Of a stretch of DNA of 64,000 bases, positions 53,624 to 62,884 are shown piece after piece (position 1 is the stretch's first letter; the number at the start of each line of letters is the position of its first letter). The position numbers and the translations under genes are program-made. The stretch covers positions 1 through 64,000 of the forward strand of contig NZ_VORU01000004.1 in NCBI RefSeq assembly GCF_007997135.1, read 5' to 3'. The stretch comes from Aequorivita lipolytica. Lineage in GTDB: Bacteria; Bacteroidota; Bacteroidia; Flavobacteriales; Flavobacteriaceae. The notes under the pieces were generated by a model. The model worked only from the letters and a program-made list of their open reading frames with translations. It did no database searches and was not told the DNA's origin.

Positions 53624-54742
53624 TCATTCAGGAATCAATCTAAAAATTCCTTGTCCTTCAACGGCGATATAGATTAATCCGTCTGGGCCCATTTTTACGT
53701 TTCGAACACGCCCGATATCCTGAGCAATTTTTTCACGATTTGTGACTATTTCACCTTCTAAAGTAAGTAATTCTACATAGGAAAATTTCAATGAGCCAAC
53801 CAATAACTTTCCTTTCCATTGCGGATATTTATTGCCTGTAACGAACGCCATTCCGCAGGGAGCGATTGATGGAACCCAATAATAAATAGGCGGTTCAATT
53901 CCGGGTTTTGTGGTTTCATCGGTGATTTTTGTACCGCTGTAGTTAACGCCATACGTAACAGTCACCCAGCCGTAATTTGCGCCTTTTTTTACGATGTTTA
54001 TTTCATCACCGCCTTTTGGGCCGTGTTCGTGCATCCAAATCTTTCCAGTTTCGGGATGTTTTGCCATTCCTTGAGGATTTCGGTTTCCGTAGGTATAGAT
54101 TGCTTTCTTTGCATTCGGTTCATTGTAAAATGGATTGTCTGCAGGGATGCTTCCATCATCGTTTAATCGATAGATTTTTCCTCCATCGCGGGTTATATCT
54201 TGTGGATTTATCTCTCGCTCGCCACGCTCACCGATAGAGAAATATAGAAATCCATCATTATCAAATTCAATTCGAGAGCCAAAATGTTGCCCAGCAGTAG
54301 TGTTTGGTTCGGCTTTGTAAAGCTTTTCAATGCTTGTTAAAGAGTTATTTTCTAATTTACATCGTATCAATGCGGTATGTCCGCCTTTGCCAGGTCCTTC
54401 TTCTGAAGCATACGTAATATAAATCCAGCCATTTTCCTTGTAATTAGGGTGCAATTCAATATCCAGTAAGCCGCCTTGGCCACTGTTATATACTGCGGGT
54501 ACATTTGCAATTTCGGTTTTTTCACCATTTTTGAAATGAATTAATCTACCATCTTTTTCGGTGATTAGCATGCTGCCGTCGGGAAGCCACGTCATTCCCC
54601 ATGGGTTATTGAGATCTTTTACAGCTTCTTCAATTTTGTAGGATTGCGGTTCTATTGTTAATGCTACATCGTTTTTCTTTTTTTGCTGAGCGCATGAGAC
54701 CGACACTATTAGGAGAATTAAAAATGTAAAGTGATGTTTCAT
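53624..54742 (-). CDS. PQQ-dependent sugar dehydrogenase-like lipoprotein
   Basis: A 372-residue protein of the glucose/sorbosone dehydrogenase family (Asd-like six-bladed propeller). Signal with lipobox LLIVSVSC (Cys17). Characteristic strands are LNNPWGMTWLPDGSMLITEKDG at the N-terminus, GQGGLLDIELHPNY, a Ca/PQQ region FGSRIEFDNDGFLYFSIG, YTYGNRNPQGMAKHPETG, and MHEHGPKGGDEIN. A periplasmic or surface sugar oxidoreductase. Cofactor use is by family and not proven. No PQQ biosynthesis gene is nearby. Confidence 0.92.
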   Translation of the reverse strand: MKHHFTFLILLIVSVSCAQQKKKNDVALTIEPQSYKIEEAVKDLNNPWGMTWLPDGSMLITEKDGRLIHFKNGEKTEIANVPAVYNSGQGGLLDIELHPNYKENGWIYITYASEEGPGKGGHTALIRCKLENNSLTSIEKLYKAEPNTTAGQHFGSRIEFDNDGFLYFSIGERGEREINPQDITRDGGKIYRLNDDGSIPADNPFYNEPNAKKAIYTYGNRNPQGMAKHPETGKIWMHEHGPKGGDEINIVKKGANYGWVTVTYGVNYSGTKITDETTKPGIEPPIYYWVPSIAPCGMAFVTGNKYPQWKGKLLVGSLKFSYVELLTLEGEIVTNREKIAQDIGRVRNVKMGPDGLIYIAVEGQGIFRLIPE

Positions 54743-55227
54743 CTATATAAAATATTTGATAAGTATTAATACTTCAATTTCAGTTTAATAAGACCGAAGC
54801 CGAAAGACTCTGTCTAGTAATGTTATTGCCCAATTAATTTTCTCGTTTTAGAGATAACACAAAGGTTCGCGATTGCTGGATAGGCTTCGTGTTCTTTTGT
54901 CCTCAAAAAGATAATGAAAATATGCCACAAATATAGAAGCGTTTTGAAAATTTATGAAGTCTAAGAAAATATCGAAAACACGTTTAAGAATTCAACGGGA
55001 AAAAATCTTTTCAAGTCTGAAAAAATATCGTAACTTTTTAAACTCCTCAAAGAAAAGCTTTCTTTTCATTTAATTGCCTCATAATTAGTTGCTTAAGGTC
55101 ATAATCATTTATTTAATTTGGCTTATATTTTTAATTAAGTTACTGTAGTTGAGCGCTGTATGCTTAAATTCTAATATTTTGAAAGAAAAAATTTATCTAA
55201 ATTTTAAATAACCTAACACCCAGCAAT
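54743..55227. other. Divergent intergenic region before the giant CHAT gene
   Basis: 485 AT-rich bases between divergent genes. A minus-strand TATATTTG match at 54928-54935 could be a -7 element for the sugar dehydrogenase but is 185 bases from it. Upstream of the giant gene I see only imperfect promoter-like words (around 55176). No RNA gene, repeat or regulator gene is visible. Confidence 0.5.
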
Positions 55228-58200
55228 ATGGAACCAATCAAAAAACTTGTGGTTTATGGTAATAAGGAAACCGACGAAGAAGGAGCTGTTGTTTATAATT
55301 TACAAGCTAGCAACAGAGACGTTTCCAATCAGCACGAAATAGAACTGGAAAAAAATGATAAGTTGTTGGAGTTGGTACTTGACGATGGCACTACTTGGAT
55401 GTGTGATGCCTCCACCATGCACGAGGTTTTTCCAGAACTTGATCCAGCGTTAAAAACTCCTGGAAGCCGCGATATGCAGCCTAATGTTTTTGTGTTGCCG
55501 CATTCTGTGGATGCGCCTTCAACAGAAAGGGGTATTATAGGTAAAATAGCAGTGAAACTTTTAAAAGTATTCGCAAAGAAGGCTATTGGAAAAGGAGTGG
55601 CAGAACTTTCAAAAAAACTGGAAGACAAACATTTGCAAAACGAGATTGACGGCACTGTTATCCCAAAAAACTTTTTGGCTACAGGGGCAGCCTTGTTCAC
55701 TGTTGATAAGGACTTTAAATTCGGAATTTTTGACGGCAAACCTTCAAACAGTCCGTTTTTTCTTTTTATCCACGGAACAAACTCAGATACTTTCGGTGCG
55801 TTTCAGGATTTAAAGGCTTCCCCAGTTTGGAAAACAATGCATCAACTTTATGGAAAAAACGTGCTTGCTTTTCAGCATAGAACCCTTAGCGAAAGCCCAT
55901 TGCTGAATGTGGTTAAACTTGCCCAAATGCTTCCCGATAATTCCGTAGTGCATATGCTAACCCATTCCAGAGGTGGAATTGTGGGTGATATTTTGAATAA
56001 ATATAGCAGTACTAATGACGAGTCTTCTTTGGGTTTTACCAACCAACACATTGCATTACTAGAAAAAGAAGGAGACAGGCAAGAAGATATTGAAAATATA
56101 GAAGCGCTAAACAGAATATTTAAAGATAAAAAGATAACGGTTGCCAAATTTATTAGAGTAGGATGTCCCGCCGCGGGAACAAAGCTGGCTTCAAAAAGAT
56201 TGGATCATATTCTAAATGTCTTCTTTAATTTAGTCACGTTAGTTGGTGGTCCATTTGGCGATATTTTAAAAGAATTACTTTCCGCAGCGGTTGAAAGTAA
56301 GGATGATGTAAACGTACTTCCGGGTGTAGAGGCTCAAAGACCAGAATCGCCATTTATAAAAATATTGAATGATCCATCACTTGAAACTGCTATAGACGGA
56401 AAGCCGTTGGCTATTATTTCAGGAAATGGAAAGGTGAGCTTTTCAGGACAGGGGCTTTTTGTAATTCTCGGAAAATTGTTCTACTGGCAACGAAATGATT
56501 TGGTTGTAAATACAGATTCTATGTATTTGGGAGCAAGGCGGAAAGATAATATTCAATATTTCTTTGATCAAAACGCAGATGTAAACCACGTAAAATATTT
56601 TCTGAATGATAAAACCAGAGAAGCGATAGACTTGGTGCTTAAAACTGCGGAAGGAGAACTCATCCCGGGATTTAAAAGTATTCCACAATATGAAATTCCC
56701 GGAAGCGATAGAGCACTTGTTGAATCTGGCGAATTGTATCCTTCAGCATTACCGCCATCAGGCAATAAACCAATTGTAGTTTTACTTCCCGGTATTATGG
56801 GCTCCAATCTTACTCAAAAAGATAAGGAAATATGGCTTCATTATGGCAGAATCTTAACCGGAGGATTAGTAAATCTTGGCTATTCAAACGTAAATAAAAT
56901 TGTTGCAGATTCCGTAGTAAAAACTTCGTATTACAAACTTTATAAATATTTATCAGCCAAATATGATGTTGTGGTCTATCCTTTTGACTGGAGAAAACCG
57001 CTTCCCGAATGTGCGAGTGAATTCAATGTAAAAATTAAAAGTTTACTTAAAATAGGGCAGCCCATAAAAATTATTGGTCATTCCATGGGCGGACTTTTAG
57101 CACGCGATTTTATTTTGAACCACGATAATACTTGGCAAGACTTAAAAGCTTCAAAAGGGTTTAGGATGCTCTTTTTAGGATCGCCACTTGGGGGCTCTTT
57201 TAGAATTCCTTCGGTTTTATTTGGTGAAGATGCCATAATTCAAAAGTTGAGCAAATTAGATCTTTTTCATACCAAAGAAGGCCTGCTTAAAATGTTTTCA
57301 CAATTTCCGGGTATACTTTCATTGCTTCCACTTTCGACTGATTCCAAAAACGATTTCGCTAAAATGGAAACTTGGGAAAATATGCGGAAGTATTTCGGAA
57401 AATCTGATTGGCCGCTACCGCTTAAATCCGACCTTGATTATTTTAAAAATTACCGCGATAATATCTTGAAGAAAAGGGACGATATTGATTATTCAACCAT
57501 GGTTTATATAGCCGGAAAGGATAAAATGACCCCTTGTGGTTATTATTTGGATGAAATTCCCCCGAAAAAACAACTGTATTTCCTTTACACGGGCGAAGGC
57601 GATCAAAGCGTAACTTGGGCATCTGGTATTCCCAAACAGCTTATTGAAGCCAATGCCGTTTATTATTCGCGCGTAACGCACGGAGCTTTGGCGAATGAAC
57701 CAGATTTATTTAACGCCATTGAGGAAATTCTAACAACTGGACAAACCAAATTAATTCGCAATACAAAACCATTATTACGAGGCGAAGAAATAGTTTTCAG
57801 GGCAGAGCCAGATATAGATTTTGATCTTTCAGAAAGCGGATTGGAAAAAACAATTTTGGGCCTTGAAGACGAAAAAGAACCAGTAAGCAGCCAAATACCA
57901 GTGACTGTAACCGTTAGTAATGGCGATTTACGATATGCTGAATTTCCCGTTATCGCAGGTCATTTTTTGAATGATGGCGTGCTTTATGCCGAAAAATCAA
58001 TAGATAATTATGCTGATGGAAGCCTAACCGCGAAACACAGATTAGGCCTTTACCCCGGTGAAATTGGCACCAATGCAATATTTGGAAAAACAAAAAATAG
58101 CGATTTTAAAGGTGCCATAATAGTTGGGCTTGGCGAACCGGATCAACTTACCGCTTTTCAGCTTTCAAAATCTGTGGAACAAGGCGTACTCAATTATCTT

Positions 58201-60726
58201 TTGATTAAAAGAGGTGCAGAAGTTCCCAAAAAAGGCATGGGTGTTTCTTCTTTAATTGTTGCTACAGGTTATGGCGGCCTTACTGTGGAAGGCTCTCTTA
58301 AAGCAATTATTGATGGAGTTAACCGAGCCAATGAAAAGGTGAAGATACTTCCCGACGAAGGCTATAGAACCGTTCAAAATATTGAAATTATAGAACTTTA
58401 CGCAGACAGAGCCTTAAACTGTATGTACGTGCTTAACAAAATAGCCAATAAAGAAAATTCTTCATATAATATTATTATAGGAAATAAACGAATCAAGAAT
58501 CTATTGGGAATTCAGAAAAGAACCCCGTTAGACACCACTGAAGGTTGGTGGAACAGAATAACCATTAAATACAAAGAAGCCAATGAGCAAACAGGGGAGC
58601 CATCAAGTATGGTTTTCGGCTCTTCCACTGCAGATTCTAGAGAAGAAGAAAACGAACTTTACAGCAGTACTTCACTAATAGATCTGTTTATTTCGGAAGT
58701 TTCTAGTAGCAATCAATGGTCATCCTGCACAGCAAAAACACTGTTCGAATTATTAATTCCGAATAACTTAAAAGAAACTTTAAAAAGAAAAGGAAATATT
58801 TCGTGGATACTGGATTCCAAAACGGCTTCATATCCTTGGGAATTGCTTCAGGACAACACAACAAACGCCAAACCACTTTGCATCAATGCAGGAATGATAC
58901 GGCAGTTATCTACAAAGGATTACAGAATAAACATAAAAAGAGTTGCTGAAAAAGGAGCTTTAATAATTGCCGATCCAATATTAGATGGCTTTATTTCCCA
59001 ATTGCCAGGTGCAAAAGAAGAAGGAATGATGGTTAAGGAAACGCTGGAAAACGTAGGTTACCCAACCACTCATTTAATAGGAACAGGCGCTGAAAGTATA
59101 GTCAAAAATTTTTTCTGTAATGATTATACAATAATACATTTAGCTGGTCACGGGGTTTTCAATCCAAAATACCCACGAAAATCTGGAATGGTAATCGGTA
59201 AGGATATTTTTCTAACAGTATTCGAAATTCAGCAAATGCCGGTGGTGCCCGAACTTGTTTTCGTTAACTGCTGCCATCTTGGTTATACAAATTCCGAAGA
59301 TGAAAGGTTTTATCAAGATCGCTATAAACTGGCAGCGAACATTGGTACCCAATTAATAAGCATAGGCGTAAAAGCAGTAATAGCTGCCGGTTGGGCCGTT
59401 AATGATGCCGCAGCGCTAGATTTTGCACGGGTTTTTTATAGCAGTATGTTCTCTGGAGATAGTTTTGGCGATGCCGTGAAAAAAGCTCGCAATTACATTT
59501 ATGATAAACATCCGGGCAATAATACCTGGGGTGCCTACCAATGTTATGGAGACCCTTTCTTTAAACTGAAAGGAATTTCCGGCGGAAGAGGTTCTTGGTC
59601 GCCAAGTTATATAGTACCGCAGGAAGCCGAAATTCATTTAGATAACCTGTTAAACCAGTTACAGATGGCAACAACTGCTGGTAAAGACCATTTGGCAGAA
59701 TTGAACACCATAATGACTGCCGTAGACAGAGATGTTTTTAGAACCCCACAAATTATAGAGCGAGTAGCTAAAATTTACCAAGAACTTGCAATGTATATTG
59801 ACGCTGTTGGTAATTATGAAGAGTTACTTAAAATGGAAAATGCAGATTTCTCCTTTTCTTGTATGGAAAAATATTGCAATACAAGGGCAAAGCTTTATAT
59901 CAAAGAAATTTTTGAAAATGAAAAAGCCACATCAGTTTTAAAAAAAGAAGTATACACAAAAATAGAACGTGTAATAAGTGATCTCTCCGTATTGCTTTTT
60001 GCAGGAGAAACTGCCGAACGCCACAACCTTTTAGGAAGCGCTTATAAACGACTGGCTATGCTAGCTCCAGATTCTAAAAAACGTGCTGATGCATATAAAA
60101 CCTCAATTTCCCATTATGAGCGCGCTTATGAAAATAATTTTAATTCAAATAAAATTTATTCCCTTTCAAATTCCATAGAGCTTGCTTGTTTATTGGTTTT
60201 CAACGGTGCTGTAAAAGATGGGGGTGAATTTACGGTTGACAAAACAAAATATAAATTAAGATCAATTTCCGAAGCCCAACAATTACTCAATGAGTTTCAA
60301 AATAAATTAAAAGAAAAAGCTGAGTCCGAAGACCTAAATTATTGGGACTTGATAGCATTTTTAAATATTGATTTATGCCTTCTGTTAATTATTGAGGATG
60401 AAAACATTGAATTGAAATGGAATGAGGTAATTCAAAATTTCAAGAATATTTGGCAAAAAGCTGGTTCGGTAGCCAAAAAAGCAGCAGAATTGGAACATCT
60501 TGAGTTTTTAATACTATCGCTCAATGCAGTGGCCGGTTTAAATGGCGAAAGCTATTCCCCGAACAAAGATTTGGAAACGCGAATAAATGAATTGAGAACT
60601 GCCTTAAGTGCGGTAAGAAAAAAAATGAAGTCAAAGGCAATTGTGATTGAAAAGCCAAAGAATGAAGCGAAGCCGAAATCGAAATTGAAATCGAAACCCA
60701 AATCGAAATCGAAATCGAAAAAATAG
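55228..60726 (+). CDS. Giant CHAT-protease protein with two alpha/beta hydrolase domains
   Basis: An 1832-residue protein, no signal peptide. Order: N-terminal region (1-~165); alpha/beta hydrolase 1 (~170-500) with oxyanion-type FLFIHGTN (His182) and nucleophile Ser247 in LTHSRGGIV; LCAT/PGAP1-like hydrolase 2 (~515-850) with LLPGIMGSN (521-527) and Ser619 in IGHSMGGLLARD; a middle alpha/beta region (~865-1230) with an AIIVGLGEPDQLTAFQL segment like the N-terminus of M17 leucyl aminopeptidases; a CHAT caspase-like domain (~1230-1430) with His1308 (HLAGHG) and Cys1349 (VNCCHLG); a helical, TPR-like C-terminus (~1440-1800); and a Lys/Ser tail. It stands alone. CHAT proteases act in cell-death and defence pathways (e.g. 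the gRAMP-associated TPR-CHAT). The role here is inferred, not shown. Confidence 0.88.
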   Translation: MEPIKKLVVYGNKETDEEGAVVYNLQASNRDVSNQHEIELEKNDKLLELVLDDGTTWMCDASTMHEVFPELDPALKTPGSRDMQPNVFVLPHSVDAPSTERGIIGKIAVKLLKVFAKKAIGKGVAELSKKLEDKHLQNEIDGTVIPKNFLATGAALFTVDKDFKFGIFDGKPSNSPFFLFIHGTNSDTFGAFQDLKASPVWKTMHQLYGKNVLAFQHRTLSESPLLNVVKLAQMLPDNSVVHMLTHSRGGIVGDILNKYSSTNDESSLGFTNQHIALLEKEGDRQEDIENIEALNRIFKDKKITVAKFIRVGCPAAGTKLASKRLDHILNVFFNLVTLVGGPFGDILKELLSAAVESKDDVNVLPGVEAQRPESPFIKILNDPSLETAIDGKPLAIISGNGKVSFSGQGLFVILGKLFYWQRNDLVVNTDSMYLGARRKDNIQYFFDQNADVNHVKYFLNDKTREAIDLVLKTAEGELIPGFKSIPQYEIPGSDRALVESGELYPSALPPSGNKPIVVLLPGIMGSNLTQKDKEIWLHYGRILTGGLVNLGYSNVNKIVADSVVKTSYYKLYKYLSAKYDVVVYPFDWRKPLPECASEFNVKIKSLLKIGQPIKIIGHSMGGLLARDFILNHDNTWQDLKASKGFRMLFLGSPLGGSFRIPSVLFGEDAIIQKLSKLDLFHTKEGLLKMFSQFPGILSLLPLSTDSKNDFAKMETWENMRKYFGKSDWPLPLKSDLDYFKNYRDNILKKRDDIDYSTMVYIAGKDKMTPCGYYLDEIPPKKQLYFLYTGEGDQSVTWASGIPKQLIEANAVYYSRVTHGALANEPDLFNAIEEILTTGQTKLIRNTKPLLRGEEIVFRAEPDIDFDLSESGLEKTILGLEDEKEPVSSQIPVTVTVSNGDLRYAEFPVIAGHFLNDGVLYAEKSIDNYADGSLTAKHRLGLYPGEIGTNAIFGKTKNSDFKGAIIVGLGEPDQLTAFQLSKSVEQGVLNYLLIKRGAEVPKKGMGVSSLIVATGYGGLTVEGSLKAIIDGVNRANEKVKILPDEGYRTVQNIEIIELYADRALNCMYVLNKIANKENSSYNIIIGNKRIKNLLGIQKRTPLDTTEGWWNRITIKYKEANEQTGEPSSMVFGSSTADSREEENELYSSTSLIDLFISEVSSSNQWSSCTAKTLFELLIPNNLKETLKRKGNISWILDSKTASYPWELLQDNTTNAKPLCINAGMIRQLSTKDYRINIKRVAEKGALIIADPILDGFISQLPGAKEEGMMVKETLENVGYPTTHLIGTGAESIVKNFFCNDYTIIHLAGHGVFNPKYPRKSGMVIGKDIFLTVFEIQQMPVVPELVFVNCCHLGYTNSEDERFYQDRYKLAANIGTQLISIGVKAVIAAGWAVNDAAALDFARVFYSSMFSGDSFGDAVKKARNYIYDKHPGNNTWGAYQCYGDPFFKLKGISGGRGSWSPSYIVPQEAEIHLDNLLNQLQMATTAGKDHLAELNTIMTAVDRDVFRTPQIIERVAKIYQELAMYIDAVGNYEELLKMENADFSFSCMEKYCNTRAKLYIKEIFENEKATSVLKKEVYTKIERVISDLSVLLFAGETAERHNLLGSAYKRLAMLAPDSKKRADAYKTSISHYERAYENNFNSNKIYSLSNSIELACLLVFNGAVKDGGEFTVDKTKYKLRSISEAQQLLNEFQNKLKEKAESEDLNYWDLIAFLNIDLCLLLIIEDENIELKWNEVIQNFKNIWQKAGSVAKKAAELEHLEFLILSLNAVAGLNGESYSPNKDLETRINELRTALSAVRKKMKSKAIVIEKPKNEAKPKSKLKSKPKSKSKSKK
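60661..60723 (+). repeat. GAAATC-type hexamer array inside the 3' end of the CHAT gene
   Basis: Repeated AAATCG/AAATTG hexamers encode the Lys/Ser-rich end of the giant protein (KPKSKLKSKPKSKSKSKK). The same hexamer makes the non-coding arrays at 30600, 34230 and 35761, so the tail was probably made by spread or slippage of this repeat. Confidence 0.85.
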
Positions 60727-60833
60727 TTGAAACAATAGGTTTCCTAAAAAGAGGTGTTTAAAAAAGTTAAAAATATTTCACTCCTGAAATTACAAAACCT
60801 TTTAAACACCTTTCCTATTATAAAGCTTTCATA

Positions 60834-60865
60834 TTGGCATACTATTTCCACAAATAGTACCTTTA
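60834..60865 (+). promoter_or_regulatory. Promoter with a perfect inverted repeat for the carboxylase operon
   Basis: A -33-like TTG (60834-60836) and a -7-like TACCTTTA (60858-60865, one mismatch to TAnnTTTG) are spaced 21 bases apart. A perfect inverted repeat ACTATTT (60841-60847) ccac AAATAGT (60852-60858) fills the gap between them, a position where a repressor would block transcription. No regulator gene is adjacent. Confidence 0.45.
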
Positions 60866-60880
60866 TCAAAATTTCTATTT

Positions 60881-61372
60881 ATGGAAGAACAATATAAAGC
60901 GATTGTAAATGATAACTTTGAGTTTTCACTTAATTCGAAAGACTTGGAAACCCTTGATATTATTTCCAACAATGAAAAATCCAATCTTATCTACAATAAC
61001 AAATCGGTTGCCGTTAAAACTCTTAAAACTGATTTTAACAAAAGAATTTACACCATTTCAATAAATGGCAATCGCTATCAAGTAAAGCTAGAAAATAAAC
61101 TTGACGCCCTTATTTCTAAAATGGGCCTATCGCTCGGTAATGCTTCGGTTGAAGATGAAATTCACGCGCCAATGCCCGGGATTATTTTAGAAGTAAACGT
61201 TTCAGAAGGAGATGAGGTTAAAAAAGGAGATTTCATTTGTGTTCTTGAAGCAATGAAGATGGAAAATAGCTTAACTGCAGCACGCGATGGAATTATTAAA
61301 TCTGTAAACATCACAAAAGGCGAAACGGTCGATAAAGGAAAATTGCTAATTGAATTCGAGAAAAATGATTAA
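60881..61372 (+). CDS. Biotin carboxyl carrier protein of an acyl-CoA carboxylase
   Basis: A 163-residue carrier. The N-terminal ~85 residues form a beta-rich region, and the C-terminal biotinyl domain (about 92-163) has HAPMPGIILEVNVSEGDEVKKG and the biotinylated Lys126 in LEAMKMENS. It carries CO2 as carboxybiotin between the biotin carboxylase and carboxyltransferase encoded next. The next gene's ATG lies inside its last codons (8-base overlap). Confidence 0.93.
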   Translation: MEEQYKAIVNDNFEFSLNSKDLETLDIISNNEKSNLIYNNKSVAVKTLKTDFNKRIYTISINGNRYQVKLENKLDALISKMGLSLGNASVEDEIHAPMPGIILEVNVSEGDEVKKGDFICVLEAMKMENSLTAARDGIIKSVNITKGETVDKGKLLIEFEKND

Positions 61373-62807
61373 AAAAATATTAGTCTCCAACCGGGGCGAA
61401 ATAGCTTTGAGAATTATGAAAACCGCCCAAAATATGGGTATTAAAACGGTTGCCGTTTTTTCCGAAGCAGATAGAAATGCGCCTCACGTAAGCTTTGCAG
61501 ATGAAGGCGTTTGCATAGGCCCGCCACCTTCCAACGAATCTTATTTATTGGGCGATAAAATTATAAAGGTTGCAAAAGAATTAGGCGTTGACGCCATTCA
61601 TCCTGGCTACGGATTTTTAAGTGAAAATGCTGAATTCGGTGAACATGTTGAAAAAAGTGGAATGATTTTCATCGGTCCAAAATCACACGCCATTCGTGTT
61701 ATGGGAAGCAAACTTGCCGCAAAGGATGCCGTAAAAGCGTACAACATTCCAATGGTTCCCGGTACCGCTGAAGCCATAACCGATGTCAACGCAGCAAAGG
61801 AAATCGCAAAAGAAATAGGCTTCCCAATTCTCATAAAAGCTTCTGCCGGAGGTGGTGGAAAAGGGATGCGAATTGTTGAAAATTCAGAAGAATTTGAAGA
61901 CCAAATGAAACGCGCCATAAGCGAAGCCGAAAATGCATTTGGTGACGGTTCTGTTTTTATTGAAAAATATGTCACTTCCCCACGGCATATCGAAATCCAA
62001 ATTTTGGCGGATAATTTTGGGAATACCGTTTATCTTTTTGAACGTGAATGCAGTATTCAGCGTCGCCATCAAAAAGTGGTGGAAGAGGCACCTTCTTCAG
62101 TTTTAACCCCAGAAATGCGTAAACAAATGGGCGAAGCGGCCGTAAAAGTTGCAAAAGCTTGCGATTACGTGGGTGCTGGAACAGTGGAATTTCTTTTGGA
62201 TGATAAACTCAATTTCTACTTCCTCGAAATGAACACGCGTTTGCAAGTGGAGCATCCAGTAACAGAATTGATTACAGGCTTGGATTTAGTGGAACAACAA
62301 ATAAATGTTGCCAATAATGAAAAGCTTTCCTTTTCGCAGGAAGATTTAAAAATTACTGGGCACGCTTTCGAACTTCGAGTTTACGCGGAAGATCCATTGA
62401 ATAACTTTATGCCAAGCGTTGGAAAATTGGAAGTTTATCGTCCACCGAGTGGAAAAAATATTCGGGTGGACGATGGTTTTACAGAAGGTATGCAGGTTCC
62501 AATTCAGTATGACCCAATGCTTTCCAAATTAATAACCTACGGAAAAACCCGAAATGAAGCGATGCAGACAATGCTTGAAGCAATTTCAGAATATCATATT
62601 GAAGGCGTCAGCACAACGCTACCTTTCGGAAAATTCGTTTTTGAACATGAAGCTTTCAGAAGTGGAGATTTCGACACCAATTTTGTAAAAAAATACTATT
62701 CCGAAGAAAAACTAAAAGCAATCAATGAAGAAGAAGCAAAGGTTGCGGCCCTTTTCGCATTGAAACAATATTTAAAGGATTCAGAAAAACTTCGATTACC
62801 GAAATAA
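61365..62807 (+). CDS. accC: Acyl-CoA carboxylase, biotin carboxylase subunit
   Basis: A 480-residue ATP-grasp biotin carboxylase. MIKKILVSNRGEIALRIMKT at the start, DAIHPGYGFLSENAEF, the glycine-rich ATP loop IKASAGGGGKGMRIV, RHIEIQILAD, FLEMNTRLQVEHPVTE and the C-terminal domain VDDGFTEGMQVPIQYDPMLSKL. I use the ATG at 61365, which overlaps the carrier gene; the frame before it has only a TTG. With separate carrier and carboxyltransferase genes this is a propionyl/methylcrotonyl-type complex. The true acyl-CoA is not determined. Confidence 0.95.
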   Translation: MIKKILVSNRGEIALRIMKTAQNMGIKTVAVFSEADRNAPHVSFADEGVCIGPPPSNESYLLGDKIIKVAKELGVDAIHPGYGFLSENAEFGEHVEKSGMIFIGPKSHAIRVMGSKLAAKDAVKAYNIPMVPGTAEAITDVNAAKEIAKEIGFPILIKASAGGGGKGMRIVENSEEFEDQMKRAISEAENAFGDGSVFIEKYVTSPRHIEIQILADNFGNTVYLFERECSIQRRHQKVVEEAPSSVLTPEMRKQMGEAAVKVAKACDYVGAGTVEFLLDDKLNFYFLEMNTRLQVEHPVTELITGLDLVEQQINVANNEKLSFSQEDLKITGHAFELRVYAEDPLNNFMPSVGKLEVYRPPSGKNIRVDDGFTEGMQVPIQYDPMLSKLITYGKTRNEAMQTMLEAISEYHIEGVSTTLPFGKFVFEHEAFRSGDFDTNFVKKYYSEEKLKAINEEEAKVAALFALKQYLKDSEKLRLPK

Positions 62808-62811
62808 ATAC

Positions 62812-62872
62812 TTTGCGCCCTCTGCGCCTCTGCGGTGGAATATTTACCACAGAGGCGCAGAGGGCGCAGAGA
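62812..62872. repeat. Long GC-rich inverted repeat between accC and the carboxyltransferase gene
   Basis: Two 23-base arms (62814-62836 and 62846-62868) with a single mismatch, around a 9-base loop. The arms contain the words CGCCCTCTGCGCCTCTG. It is much more GC-rich than its surroundings. It lies inside an operon, so if transcribed it would form a strong hairpin between two co-expressed genes. There is no following T-run. Words of this kind recur in many bacterial genomes as dispersed repeats. Confidence 0.9.
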
Positions 62873-62884
62873 AATAATTGAAAT

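Noticed and set aside
54928-54935. TATATTTG match on the minus strand as promoter of the sugar dehydrogenase
   Set aside because: It lies 185 bases from the start with no supporting -33 element; kept only as a remark.
55228-60726. Two or more separate genes wrongly joined
   Set aside because: A single uninterrupted frame runs from the ATG to the stop, with no internal stop and no internal start with a convincing ribosome binding site.
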